Source of the DNA: an uncultured Lachnospiraceae bacterium | Lineage (GTDB): Bacteria; Bacillota; Clostridia; Lachnospirales; Lachnospiraceae | DNA: 54,221 nt | Direction of reading: 5' to 3' | Assembly: GCA_944384125.1 (NCBI GenBank) | Contig: CALWSF010000025.1 | Coordinates: forward strand, 1 to 54,221 | Shown: positions 35,205 to 43,178 of the stretch, one piece after another | Layout of the letters: the number at the start of each line of letters is the position of its first letter | How positions within the stretch are numbered: position 1 is the stretch's first letter | The notes under the pieces: generated by a model | Told to the model about the DNA's origin: nothing | What the model saw: only the letters and a program-made list of their open reading frames with translations | Database searches by the model: none | Translations under genes and position numbers: made by a program

Positions 35205-35606
35205 TTAAAGTTCGCCGATTCCCATAATCAGCCCATTTTCTTTCATAGCCGGACTTGTTGTCAGAAAGAGAACCTTTCCATCCACAGGCGCTTTAATATC
35301 CATCAGAAATGTTCCAAAATAATCCTCCATGTGTCCTACCGTCTGACCCTTTTTTATTTCCTGTGCCACCTTTACATCGCAATAGAAAATGCCCTTGACC
35401 GGTGTATATAACCACACAAAATTCTCATATTCCACTATATTTTCCGGCTTATCAGGCGCACCATCCAGCACATCTGCATATTTAAGAACATTTCTTATCC
35501 CGCGCAGATGAATTTCCACATCTTCTTTTTCCAGCTGCCCAATTTTTCCAACCTCTGTAATAATAGAAGGAATTCCATGCTCTGCGGAATTTGCATATTT
35601 TGTTTT
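35205..35606 (-). pseudogene. C-terminal remnant of a succinylglutamate desuccinylase/aspartoacylase-like deacylase
   Basis: About 133 codons remain open in one minus-strand frame. They read HGIPSIITEVGKIGQLEKED, then a beta-rich tail with YTPVKGIFYCDVKVAQEIKKGQ and DIKAPVDGKVLFLTTSP, the C-terminal half of a zinc-dependent AstE/AspA-type deacylase. The zinc-binding N-terminal half is missing: an in-frame stop at 35607-35609 is followed by unrelated hairpin-rich sequence. An ATG at 35519 could express a 104-residue piece but it would lack the active site. The gene was probably cut by the element at 35610-35815. Confidence 0.75.
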
Positions 35607-35609
35607 TTA

Positions 35610-35815
35610 ATGGAACCGTATTTTTGTCGATTATAGTGAAAAATACGCCTGATTTTAGAAAATATCGCACAAAACAGGCTGAAATAAAAGCAAATTAATA
35701 TGCTCCCTTCTAGGTAAACAAGCAAGATAGTAAAAGCTTGTCACTTGGAAGAGAGCATATTTTATGTCCGAAAATATTTCCATTACCGTCAGCCGGACAA
35801 AAGTTTTATACCATT
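35610..35815. mobile_element. Hairpin-rich insertion-like segment, possibly an IS remnant
   Basis: Three inverted repeats follow each other: CGTATTTTT/AAAAATACG (35617-35647), GCCTG-TTTT/AAAA-CAGGC (35647-35679) and ATATGCTC/GAGCATAT (35698-35760), the last with further internal pairing. Right after it ATG 35764 opens a short frame (MSENISITVSRTKVLY, then stop) that reads like the start of a lost transposase. The segment replaces the 5' half of the deacylase gene. I could not match it to a named IS family. Confidence 0.4.
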
Positions 35816-35856
35816 AAAAAGACGCGGCAAGGCAATGGCTGCAAATAAATCCGCAT

Positions 35857-35892
35857 AAAAATATCTCCAGCCATATCAGTACAGCCGGAGAT
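35857..35892 (-). terminator. Terminator after the HD-GYP gene
   Basis: ATCTCC (35863-35868) pairs with GGAGAT (35887-35892), with a further GC pair inside, and T5 follows on the minus strand. It lies about 105 bases past the HD-GYP stop; the stretch between holds nothing else I recognise. Confidence 0.6.
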
Positions 35893-35997
35893 AAAATTTT
35901 TTCATCCAGATTCCCTACAGAGAAGCTTGTTCCCCTGCTTTATCCAGAACACCAATAATATATCTGCCGAAATATTAAAAACCGTTCCTTTCCGTCG

Positions 35998-38946
35998 TCA
36001 CGAATGTGTGCTGAACATTTCACCCCTTATCTCTTCCCTGTCTACCTGCACTTTTCCACTTTTTATCAGTTCCAGAAAAGCATCCACAACCTGAGGATCA
36101 AACTGGGTTCCCCGCCCCCGCTTCAGCTCCTCAACAGCATATGATACATCCATTTTTTTACGATATACACGATTTGCAGTCATGGCATCGAACGCGTCTG
36201 CCACACCAATAATACGGGCATTCAGAGGAATTTCCTCTCCACGCAGACCATGGACATAGCCTTTTCCATCATACCTCTCATGGTGATACAAAACGCCATC
36301 CACGATATTTTTAACACCGGTAAAATTCCGCAAAATTTCCGCACCTTTTACCACATGGCTCTTCATAACCGTAAATTCCTCATCCGTCAACCTTCCCGGC
36401 TTGCACAGTATGCTGTCCGGTATACCTATCTTTCCGACATCATGAAGAAGTGCCGTTTTTCTTAATCCCTCACAATCCTCTTTTCCCAGACCAAGCTTTT
36501 GCGCAATCTGAACAGAATACTCAGAAACACGAACTGAATGCTCACTTGTATTCTGATCTTTTGCATCCACTGTGCGGGCGATGGTCAAAATTGTTTCATT
36601 CGCCATCTCCAGTCTGTGTTTCTGCATCCGTGCCGTTCTTTGCATCTGCATCAGGAATACCAGACACACAATATATAAAATAGCGAGAATAAACAGAGAC
36701 GCCGCATAAACACTAAACCACCAGTTATCATAAAATTCCCGTTCTTTGATGATAGGAAATGAGCTTTCTGCTATCGGCTGACCGCTGTTATCCATAACAG
36801 CCAGATGGAATGTGTACGTCCCGGCTTCAAGATTCGTATATACAATATCAGACAGCTCATTCTGCAGTACGATCTGAGGTTCTGTATCAAACCCTTCCAG
36901 GTAAATTCTTACATATGGAATATCTGTAGAATAATTAATAATCTCCGGTGTGATTTTAATTCGCTTTGCACTGCTGGGAATTACAAAGCGTTTTATTTCA
37001 TCCGCTGTATATTTCTGTTCATCCACCTGCACGGAGCGTATCCCCATTCGATACGAACGATTGGATACATCATACTCTTTCAGATTCAGGACAGTTACTC
37101 CCGAGTCACAGCAGAAAAATAAATTTTCATCCTTTCCAATGTAACTCCATGCATTGGGTGTAATACCTCCCCGCAGTCCTTTTTTAGAATCAAGAAGGAC
37201 ATACTCCAGTTCCTCCCCGCTTAACAGACTTTCCTTATCTACCACATAAATCCCCGCGGAACTTAAAACAAAAAGCTTTCCGTCATCACTTTCTGCCACA
37301 TCAAAATTATTATAATACGGGAAATTGCTCAACAGGCGTACATTCCTTTCCTGATCCATAAAAAACAGACCATTTCCCGTTACTATATAAGTGCCGTATC
37401 CGTCTGAATCCGCAGTCAGACGCAACACTACCTCGGAAGGCAGACCATCTTCCCGCTGAATATCATCAACGACCTCCCCGTCTTTTATAACAGAAATACC
37501 GTTCCCATCCGTTCCTGCCAGAATACTTCCATCTTCAGCCTCAAGCATGCACAACACTCTTGGATTTCTCAGGCCCTCCTCAGATCCGACCGTCCTGCTG
37601 ACCTTCCCGTTTTCAATATAGGTAATACCCGCATCTCCTGCAAGAACAACTGTTCCATTTTTCAGTTCCAGCGCCATCCGGAGCATATCGCCCAATACTC
37701 CATCATCTGTATCGTACACCGCCACACTTCCGGCACTGTCAACTACCCAGGCTCCCAGTCCCGACGTACAAATCCATAAGCGATTCTGTGAATCTGTCAT
37801 AAGACTCCGAATCCGCACACCTTCCAGCTTCTGTGCAAGTACACTGTTCTCTTCTCCCGACAGATTTTCATTCATTACATCAAGACCGCTGTCTGTTCCT
37901 ACGTACAGTTTTCCATTCCATTCAGTAACTGCATTTACTACCCTGGGCTGCATTCCATTCTTTTTGTAAAGCTCTGTAAATACTGATTCACACATTTTCA
38001 TCAGGCCCTGCCTTGATGACGCCAGCCAGATATTTCCCTGGTAATCGAAAATCAGCCTTTCCAGTGAACTGCAGAAATCATTGGTATTAATAGTTCTGAA
38101 TTGCCCCGGATAATTCATATGACCAACACCGTTATCCGCACAGATAAACAGTTCCCCGTTTTCAGAAAAAGTAAGAGCTTCAATATTGGACAGATTACCG
38201 CAAAACATTGTTCTTTCTTTTCTAAGCCCCTCTGTCCCTGCGCGGAAAATCTGCAGTTCGTTGGCAGTCGTTCCAACAAACAGCCTGTCCGATTTTCCAA
38301 ACAGACAGCATGAATAGCTCTGTCCTTCCACATTACATTCAACTTTTTCTATGATTTCAGAGCCATTAAGCAGAAACAGCTCTCCTTCATTCGTTACGGC
38401 AGCTGCCAGCCCCGTACTGTCCGCTGCAATACTCTCTGCATAACGAATTTCCGGAATTACATCCAGAATCTGAAGGCCATCTTCTATTGCCACAATTACC
38501 AGGCTGTCTGATGTTCCCACATAATACTTCCCGTCCGTTCCCTCCTCAATACAGCGCACAGAATCAGCCGGAAGACCATCTTCCTCACTCATCACATATG
38601 TTACCGTGTTGTTTTCACAAACAGACAGTCCCTCGCCGTTTGTGCCAACCCACAGTCTTCCCTCACTGTCCGCAAAAAGGCAATTTACTGTTTTAACAGT
38701 CTCATACTCTTCCATGCATTCAAACTGGTTGCCGCTGTAACGATACAGACCTCCATAGGTCCCCACCCATAAAACGCCATCCTGTGTCTGTTCTACATCG
38801 CTTACCATTCCTCCCGGAAGTCCATCTTCCTCATTGTACACTGTCTGCATATACATATTATAATCTTTTTTTCTTCCGCTGCATAGGAAGAAAACCAGGG
38901 AATCCACATACTCCCGCATATGACAGATATCAGAAACAGACTGCAT
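35998..38946 (-). CDS. Two-component-type propeller sensor with HD-GYP output
   Basis: A 982-residue sensor. Residues about 35-680 hold Reg_prop repeats (DGVLWVGTYGGLYRY, EGRLWVGTNGEGLSV and others, two seven-bladed propellers), about 690-760 a Y_Y_Y domain, 770-790 one membrane helix, and about 815-970 an HD-GYP domain with HDVGKIGIPD and HHERYDGKGYVHG. HD-GYP domains normally hydrolyse c-di-GMP; here the third motif reads GYV rather than GYP. The propellers must lie outside the cell, yet this frame has no signal peptide: a fitting one ends AAEEKK in the other frame, joined at the A7 tract 38866-38872. So the visible start (38946) is probably not the true N-terminus. Confidence 0.85.
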   Translation of the reverse strand: MQSVSDICHMREYVDSLVFFLCSGRKKDYNMYMQTVYNEEDGLPGGMVSDVEQTQDGVLWVGTYGGLYRYSGNQFECMEEYETVKTVNCLFADSEGRLWVGTNGEGLSVCENNTVTYVMSEEDGLPADSVRCIEEGTDGKYYVGTSDSLVIVAIEDGLQILDVIPEIRYAESIAADSTGLAAAVTNEGELFLLNGSEIIEKVECNVEGQSYSCCLFGKSDRLFVGTTANELQIFRAGTEGLRKERTMFCGNLSNIEALTFSENGELFICADNGVGHMNYPGQFRTINTNDFCSSLERLIFDYQGNIWLASSRQGLMKMCESVFTELYKKNGMQPRVVNAVTEWNGKLYVGTDSGLDVMNENLSGEENSVLAQKLEGVRIRSLMTDSQNRLWICTSGLGAWVVDSAGSVAVYDTDDGVLGDMLRMALELKNGTVVLAGDAGITYIENGKVSRTVGSEEGLRNPRVLCMLEAEDGSILAGTDGNGISVIKDGEVVDDIQREDGLPSEVVLRLTADSDGYGTYIVTGNGLFFMDQERNVRLLSNFPYYNNFDVAESDDGKLFVLSSAGIYVVDKESLLSGEELEYVLLDSKKGLRGGITPNAWSYIGKDENLFFCCDSGVTVLNLKEYDVSNRSYRMGIRSVQVDEQKYTADEIKRFVIPSSAKRIKITPEIINYSTDIPYVRIYLEGFDTEPQIVLQNELSDIVYTNLEAGTYTFHLAVMDNSGQPIAESSFPIIKEREFYDNWWFSVYAASLFILAILYIVCLVFLMQMQRTARMQKHRLEMANETILTIARTVDAKDQNTSEHSVRVSEYSVQIAQKLGLGKEDCEGLRKTALLHDVGKIGIPDSILCKPGRLTDEEFTVMKSHVVKGAEILRNFTGVKNIVDGVLYHHERYDGKGYVHGLRGEEIPLNARIIGVADAFDAMTANRVYRKKMDVSYAVEELKRGRGTQFDPQVVDAFLELIKSGKVQVDREEIRGEMFSTHS

Positions 38947-39524
38947 ATATGCACGTTTTTTTTATATTTTATTTTTCTTTTTATCCGGATAATTCTGTAC
39001 AGTTTTATCAGAACAAAAACAAGGAAAACAGTTATTACCCGATCCGGAAAATCAACATATAACTCTCCCGTGAGATAGCACACTCCATCATTCCATCCCC
39101 ATTTCTGCAGCAGTGCTATAATACCGTCTCCCCACTGATTTCCGGTACTTCCTCCCAGAATCATCCAGTTCAGCAAAGTATTGACAAGCACAGATACAAC
39201 TGTGACGACAGCCCCCACAGACATCACACCTAAAAGATGACTGAACATACCTTTCCTTGCCAGTATTCCCGCTGCCACTCCGACAGATATTCCTGAAAGA
39301 ATGTAAACATAGCTGACAGGAGTCAGAAAACCAAATATTATTACTGAAAACATTCCCACAGCCCCTCCCAGGAGCGGGCCATACAGAGAAGCTGCCAGTA
39401 TTGTTCCTGTGGAGTCCAGTTTTATGGGGATTCCCGTTCCATATGCAAACCATGTTCCCACACAGTTAAGTAAAATGCACATAACGACACACAATCCTGT
39501 CACATATCTTTTATTTTCTTTCAT
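38802..39524 (-). CDS. ECF transporter S component-like membrane protein, read in frame into a signal peptide
   Basis: A 240-residue frame. The first roughly 185 residues form about six hydrophobic segments (LCVVMCILLNCVGTWF, DSTGTILAASLYGPLLGGAVGMF, PVSYVYILSGISVGVAAGILA and so on) resembling ECF S components. After the basic stretch KRKIKYKKN it continues, with no stop, into CSLFLISVICGSMWIPWF-SSYAAEEKK, which looks like the signal peptide of the next protein, and only then drifts into a meaningless tail. The last real codons lie on a heptamer A AAA AAG. Either the two proteins are one fusion made by -1 frameshifting, or an indel has merged them. The start ATG 39524 has a poorly spaced AAGG. 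Confidence 0.7.
   Translation of the reverse strand: MKENKRYVTGLCVVMCILLNCVGTWFAYGTGIPIKLDSTGTILAASLYGPLLGGAVGMFSVIIFGFLTPVSYVYILSGISVGVAAGILARKGMFSHLLGVMSVGAVVTVVSVLVNTLLNWMILGGSTGNQWGDGIIALLQKWGWNDGVCYLTGELYVDFPDRVITVFLVFVLIKLYRIIRIKRKIKYKKNVHICSLFLISVICGSMWIPWFSSYAAEEKKIIICICRQCTMRKMDFREEW
38865..38871 (-). promoter_or_regulatory. Slippery heptamer A AAA AAG at the ECF-like/HD-GYP frame junction
   Basis: In the upstream frame the codons read GAA-AAA-AAG, giving the heptamer A AAA AAG, a well-known efficient bacterial -1 slippery site. A -1 slip here changes the frame from the signal peptide directly into the HD-GYP protein (GAT TAT AAT = DYN...). A second A8 tract lies at 38956-38963. No stimulatory structure was proven. 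Confidence 0.5.
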
Positions 39525-39598
39525 CCTTAATCACATACTTTCTTTTGGCAGTGTAATAGTTGCAGTTACTTTTCCCTTTTCATTCTTACCCTTTCTTT

Positions 39599-39678
39599 AA
39601 AGTTATCGTGTTTTATTGCCCTTTTCATTACCAAAAACAAAAAACACTTCCCGATAACTTTACCGAAAAGTGTTTTTT
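39599..39678 (-). terminator. Terminator after the SpoIIE-type gene, with complementary loop
   Basis: AAAAAACACTT (39639-39649) pairs with AAGTGTTTTTT (39668-39678), active in both directions. The loop contains CGATAACTTT (39652-39661), whose exact complement AAAGTTATCG occurs at 39599-39608. On the minus-strand RNA this would allow a loop-to-downstream pairing or pseudoknot. Confidence 0.65.
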
Positions 39679-39695
39679 CTTATCATTTTCTTTCT

Positions 39696-41726
39696 CTACT
39701 TCAAAAAATCATCATTTTTTTCAACAGTTAAAATATTAAAACCATCCGCGTATTCATATATCATGCGATCCATGCTTTTTTTAACCATCAGGATTCCCAG
39801 GCCGCCTGACTTCCGTTCTTCAGCCGGCAAATCAACATCCGGATCCGCATGTTTCGTGGGATCATACGGGCGTCCATTATCAGCGAAACGCAGGATAATC
39901 TTTTTTCCCGCAATCTCACATCCTATCGTAACCCTGGTCGCTTTGCTGTAATAAACAATATTGGAAAAAATCTCATCTGACACAATATTTATCTGTGTCA
40001 TTACTTTTTCAGAAACAGAATGTTTCCTCAGTATATTTTCAAAAAAACTGCATGCCCGGGTCAGGCTTTCGATCTCAGGCAGCACATTGATCTTTCGCAT
40101 CATTTCTTCCGTTCCTGCCTTTCTCTGAACAGCCATCATCGTTATGTCATCAAACTGCGGCGCGTCCCCCACAAATACATCAATATCTTTTTTTACCGTT
40201 TTGAGAATCTGCACAGGCACAAAAGACGGACTTGAATTCAATGCCTCAAGCATTCTGTCCAGACCATAAAGTCTGTTCCCGGCATCTGTAGCCTCAGGTA
40301 CGCCATCTGTGTACACAAACAGAATATCTCCTGCTCCCAGTTCCATTTCATATTCTGTGTAACGCGAATTCTCCATTCCTGCCAGGACAAAACCGTGCCT
40401 GTCTTTTACAAGCTCAAATCTTCCATCCTTACAGCGCATTGCCGGATACTCATGCCCCGCATTGGCAGCGACAAGCTTCCCTGTGGAAATCTCCATGACA
40501 CCCAGCCAAACCGTTACAAACATATCTGCCTCGTTGTTTTCACACAGCTGGTTATTGACTTTCTCTAACACCGCCTTGGGAGAAAGACCCGTCTGGGCTG
40601 CATTTTTTATCAGCGTTTTGGCTATAACCATAAACAACGCTGCCGGCACTCCTTTCCCCGATACATCTGCCATAACCATGGCCAGATGATCATCATCTAT
40701 AAGAAAGAAATCGTAGAAATCGCCGCCGACCTCTTTGGCCGGAGTCATTGCCGCATAAATATCAAATTCCCGCCTTTCAGGGAAAGCCGGAAAGATACAC
40801 GGAAGCATATCCGTCTGTATTTTCGCTGCCACATTCAGCTCTGCTCCGATACGCTCTTTTTCGGCTGTAATGGCCGAGAGATTTTCAATATACTGCTCCA
40901 GTTTCTCCAGCATGTAATTAAATGACTGCCCCAGTTTCTCTATCTCATCCCCCGTCCGGATATCGATGCGATGATTGGAAAACTCTCCTGAAGCCGTAAT
41001 ATCATCTGTAAATCTGGCAAGCTTACCGATGGGAGCCGTTACAACCCATCTGACAAATACTATATAAACGAGAAGGGAGATTCCGATTATTACCAGTGAA
41101 ATAAACACCATTGAATACAGGAATGAATTAAGATACGCTCTTACCTCCCCCATATCCAGAATATACTGTATCTCCGCAATCGCTCTGCCATTCTCATCAA
41201 GAACAGGAGAAACTGATGTATAATTATAACCATAAGAATTATCCGTTACAAGGGGGACATCCGTTCCCCTGTTCTGAGCATACAATTCCCAGATGATGAT
41301 ATAATTTTTCAGATCCTCCTCATCTCCGGCAGCATCTGTGTACAGAATATCACTGCCATACGGAATCTGTTCAGCCGGATCATCCCCCATTTCGTCTACC
41401 GATGTATCGATATAAAACGTCACACTGTCCTCGTCAGGAACCACCAGAGACAGATAGGTTATATCTCCGTCCTGCTTGAGACTGCTCAGCAGTTTTTCTG
41501 TCCTGTCATAAGCATCACTGCCCGGACCGCTCTCTCCCGAAATAATTGCCTTTATATCCTCCGGTGAAAGCATATCCGCAATACTCCGGCTCCCTGAAGT
41601 CACCCGGAAGGCATACATATCCTCCAGATATTCCTTGGAATTTCCATAGCTGAACAACGAAACGGCCACTGTTATTACCACTCCCAGAATCCCCAGTGAA
41701 CATATAAATTTAGGCAGCAGCTTCAC
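39696..41726 (-). CDS. SpoIIE/RsbU-type PP2C phosphatase with HAMP and C-terminal HATPase
   Basis: A 676-residue membrane signalling enzyme. Two membrane helices (about 7-27 and 207-227) flank an extracellular sensor domain; a HAMP segment follows (about 228-280), then a SpoIIE phosphatase (about 310-530: VGGDFYDFF, MADVSGKGVPAALFM, YTDGVPEATD, FDDITMMAV) and a serine-kinase-type HATPase (about 545-670: QINIVSDEIFSNIVYY N-box, FADNGRPYDP, GGLGILMV). It can both dephosphorylate a STAS antagonist and possibly phosphorylate or bind it. GTG start at 41724-41726 overlaps the GNAT gene stop as GTGA, with GGAGGAG upstream. Combining both opposing activities in one chain is notable. Confidence 0.9.
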   Translation of the reverse strand: MKLLPKFICSLGILGVVITVAVSLFSYGNSKEYLEDMYAFRVTSGSRSIADMLSPEDIKAIISGESGPGSDAYDRTEKLLSSLKQDGDITYLSLVVPDEDSVTFYIDTSVDEMGDDPAEQIPYGSDILYTDAAGDEEDLKNYIIIWELYAQNRGTDVPLVTDNSYGYNYTSVSPVLDENGRAIAEIQYILDMGEVRAYLNSFLYSMVFISLVIIGISLLVYIVFVRWVVTAPIGKLARFTDDITASGEFSNHRIDIRTGDEIEKLGQSFNYMLEKLEQYIENLSAITAEKERIGAELNVAAKIQTDMLPCIFPAFPERREFDIYAAMTPAKEVGGDFYDFFLIDDDHLAMVMADVSGKGVPAALFMVIAKTLIKNAAQTGLSPKAVLEKVNNQLCENNEADMFVTVWLGVMEISTGKLVAANAGHEYPAMRCKDGRFELVKDRHGFVLAGMENSRYTEYEMELGAGDILFVYTDGVPEATDAGNRLYGLDRMLEALNSSPSFVPVQILKTVKKDIDVFVGDAPQFDDITMMAVQRKAGTEEMMRKINVLPEIESLTRACSFFENILRKHSVSEKVMTQINIVSDEIFSNIVYYSKATRVTIGCEIAGKKIILRFADNGRPYDPTKHADPDVDLPAEERKSGGLGILMVKKSMDRMIYEYADGFNILTVEKNDDFLK

Positions 41727-42304
41727 ACCTGCTCCTCCTTTCCAAGCGGTCTGTAATAAACCGCCGCGTCACATCTGCAACGTCCTCTGCAGTAGGGACA
41801 AACCAAATCTTCTCTGTCATACCAGACATGACGGGCATCGCCCAGATATCGGAACGAAAGTCTCTTCAACGTTTTTTCCATGGGAACAGTCTTTCCCGGC
41901 TTCCAGAAAACACCAAAAGCCACATCCGCTGACCAGTAAAACTGAATATAATTAAGATAATAGCTTACCAGCAGCCGGGACAGACCTCTTCCCCGCCATC
42001 TTTCGTCCACGCCGACAGACTGCAGGTTTCCAATTACAGGTTTCCTCCTGCCGAAAACAGCAGCCAGTCGCTCCACCGGAAATTTCGACAGCTCAGCCAT
42101 ATCCTCCAGCCGGGCAAGAAAAAAATAAATGTAGCCTGCAATCTCTCCGTCCCGATTGGTCAAAAGCCGGAAGCAATGCTCCGGTTTTTTCAGAACAGAC
42201 GCAAGATAAGCCGGGGAATACAGATTTTTTCCCACACAATTATCACAGAGTACTGCCGCTTTCTCCAGATTTTTTTGTGTAAGCGGCTGAAAAATCCATT
42301 CCAT
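41723..42304 (-). CDS. GNAT-like acetyltransferase with Cys-rich tail
   Basis: A 193-residue protein with a GNAT core: VIGNLQSVGVDERWRGRGLSRLLVSYYL contains the acetyl-CoA pyrophosphate loop (R-x-x-G-x-G-like). The C-terminus CPYCRGRCRCDAAVYYRP could bind a metal. GGGAGAAT precedes ATG 42304, which lies one base after the methyltransferase stop, so the operon is tight. Substrate unknown; it sits among regulatory genes and might modify a protein partner. Confidence 0.75.
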   Translation of the reverse strand: MEWIFQPLTQKNLEKAAVLCDNCVGKNLYSPAYLASVLKKPEHCFRLLTNRDGEIAGYIYFFLARLEDMAELSKFPVERLAAVFGRRKPVIGNLQSVGVDERWRGRGLSRLLVSYYLNYIQFYWSADVAFGVFWKPGKTVPMEKTLKRLSFRYLGDARHVWYDREDLVCPYCRGRCRCDAAVYYRPLGKEEQV

Positions 42305-42305
42305 A

Positions 42306-43166
42306 TCATTCTCCCGAAGCGGTAACAATACTGATTCCCATGGAAATTACCGCACGCTCAGACAAAACGAGTTTTCTGAGCTCTCCATAATTGCTTTCAA
42401 TCCATTTTCTGCTGTCCCTGAGCCGGGAATCATCCGCCTCTTTCTGCCGCAGAACAGCCAGATCCTGAGGCAGATAAGAAAAAAAGGACTCAAATATATC
42501 ATGTTTTTTTCTTACTTCTCCCTCTCTGGCATCAACCGTCATGCTTTCCACCGAAATGTTTCCATATCCGCTTTTTTTCAGAAGCTCAGGCACTGTTTTT
42601 CCGCACTGCCTGTCTCCCCCGTAGGGATCGCATGACAGAATATCCAGAAATCCTTTCAGAAGGCAGTGCGGATCAGGCTCAAGCTTGCTGGCAGAATCAT
42701 TTGCCTCTACCACGATAATCTGGCCTCCCGGCGCCAGGAACCTGCGAAGTTTTTTTAGAAGCAACGCAGGATTTTCAAGGTGCATCAGTACAAATGACAG
42801 ATACAGCAGATCAAAAGCTTCTATTTTCCATTGTTCCATTGCCCTGCAAAGCCGTTCCGGGAAATCTTCTGATTCTACATCGCAGGGCATAAACACAAAT
42901 TTTCCATTTCCATGACAACGCCGGGCCTCGGCTGCCAGCTCTTCATGATATTCCAGCCCCACAACCCGTTCAACATTCCCACATGAAAACCACTCCGCTG
43001 TTTTGCTTCCGTCATTACATCCTACATCCAGCACTCTCAGCCCCGTGCGGCCCGATATCAGACGGGAAAGCACCGGCCGCTCATACTGTTTGAGCAGTCT
43101 GTTCTGAACCGTCAGCCGATGGCGCTCATTGCTATCCTGAAACACTTCCATTCCAGACATATCCAT
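42306..43166 (-). CDS. SAM-dependent methyltransferase
   Basis: A 286-residue class I methyltransferase. LRVLDVGCNDGSKT near residue 45 is the SAM-binding motif I, VGLEYHEEL motif II, and YLSFVLMHLENPALLLKKLRRFLAPGGQIIVVE motifs IV-VI. GGGAGAAAG precedes the ATG. It follows the MATE-ATPase remnant by 12 bases in the STAS/SpoIIE operon. The target is not predictable; a small molecule is more likely than DNA or RNA given no extra domain. Confidence 0.85.
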   Translation of the reverse strand: MDMSGMEVFQDSNERHRLTVQNRLLKQYERPVLSRLISGRTGLRVLDVGCNDGSKTAEWFSCGNVERVVGLEYHEELAAEARRCHGNGKFVFMPCDVESEDFPERLCRAMEQWKIEAFDLLYLSFVLMHLENPALLLKKLRRFLAPGGQIIVVEANDSASKLEPDPHCLLKGFLDILSCDPYGGDRQCGKTVPELLKKSGYGNISVESMTVDAREGEVRKKHDIFESFFSYLPQDLAVLRQKEADDSRLRDSRKWIESNYGELRKLVLSERAVISMGISIVTASGE

Positions 43167-43178
43167 CTTTCTCCCAGA

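Noticed and set aside
35610-35815. Integron attC site
   Set aside because: Although hairpin-rich, it lacks the core sites and no integron integrase or cassette array is present.
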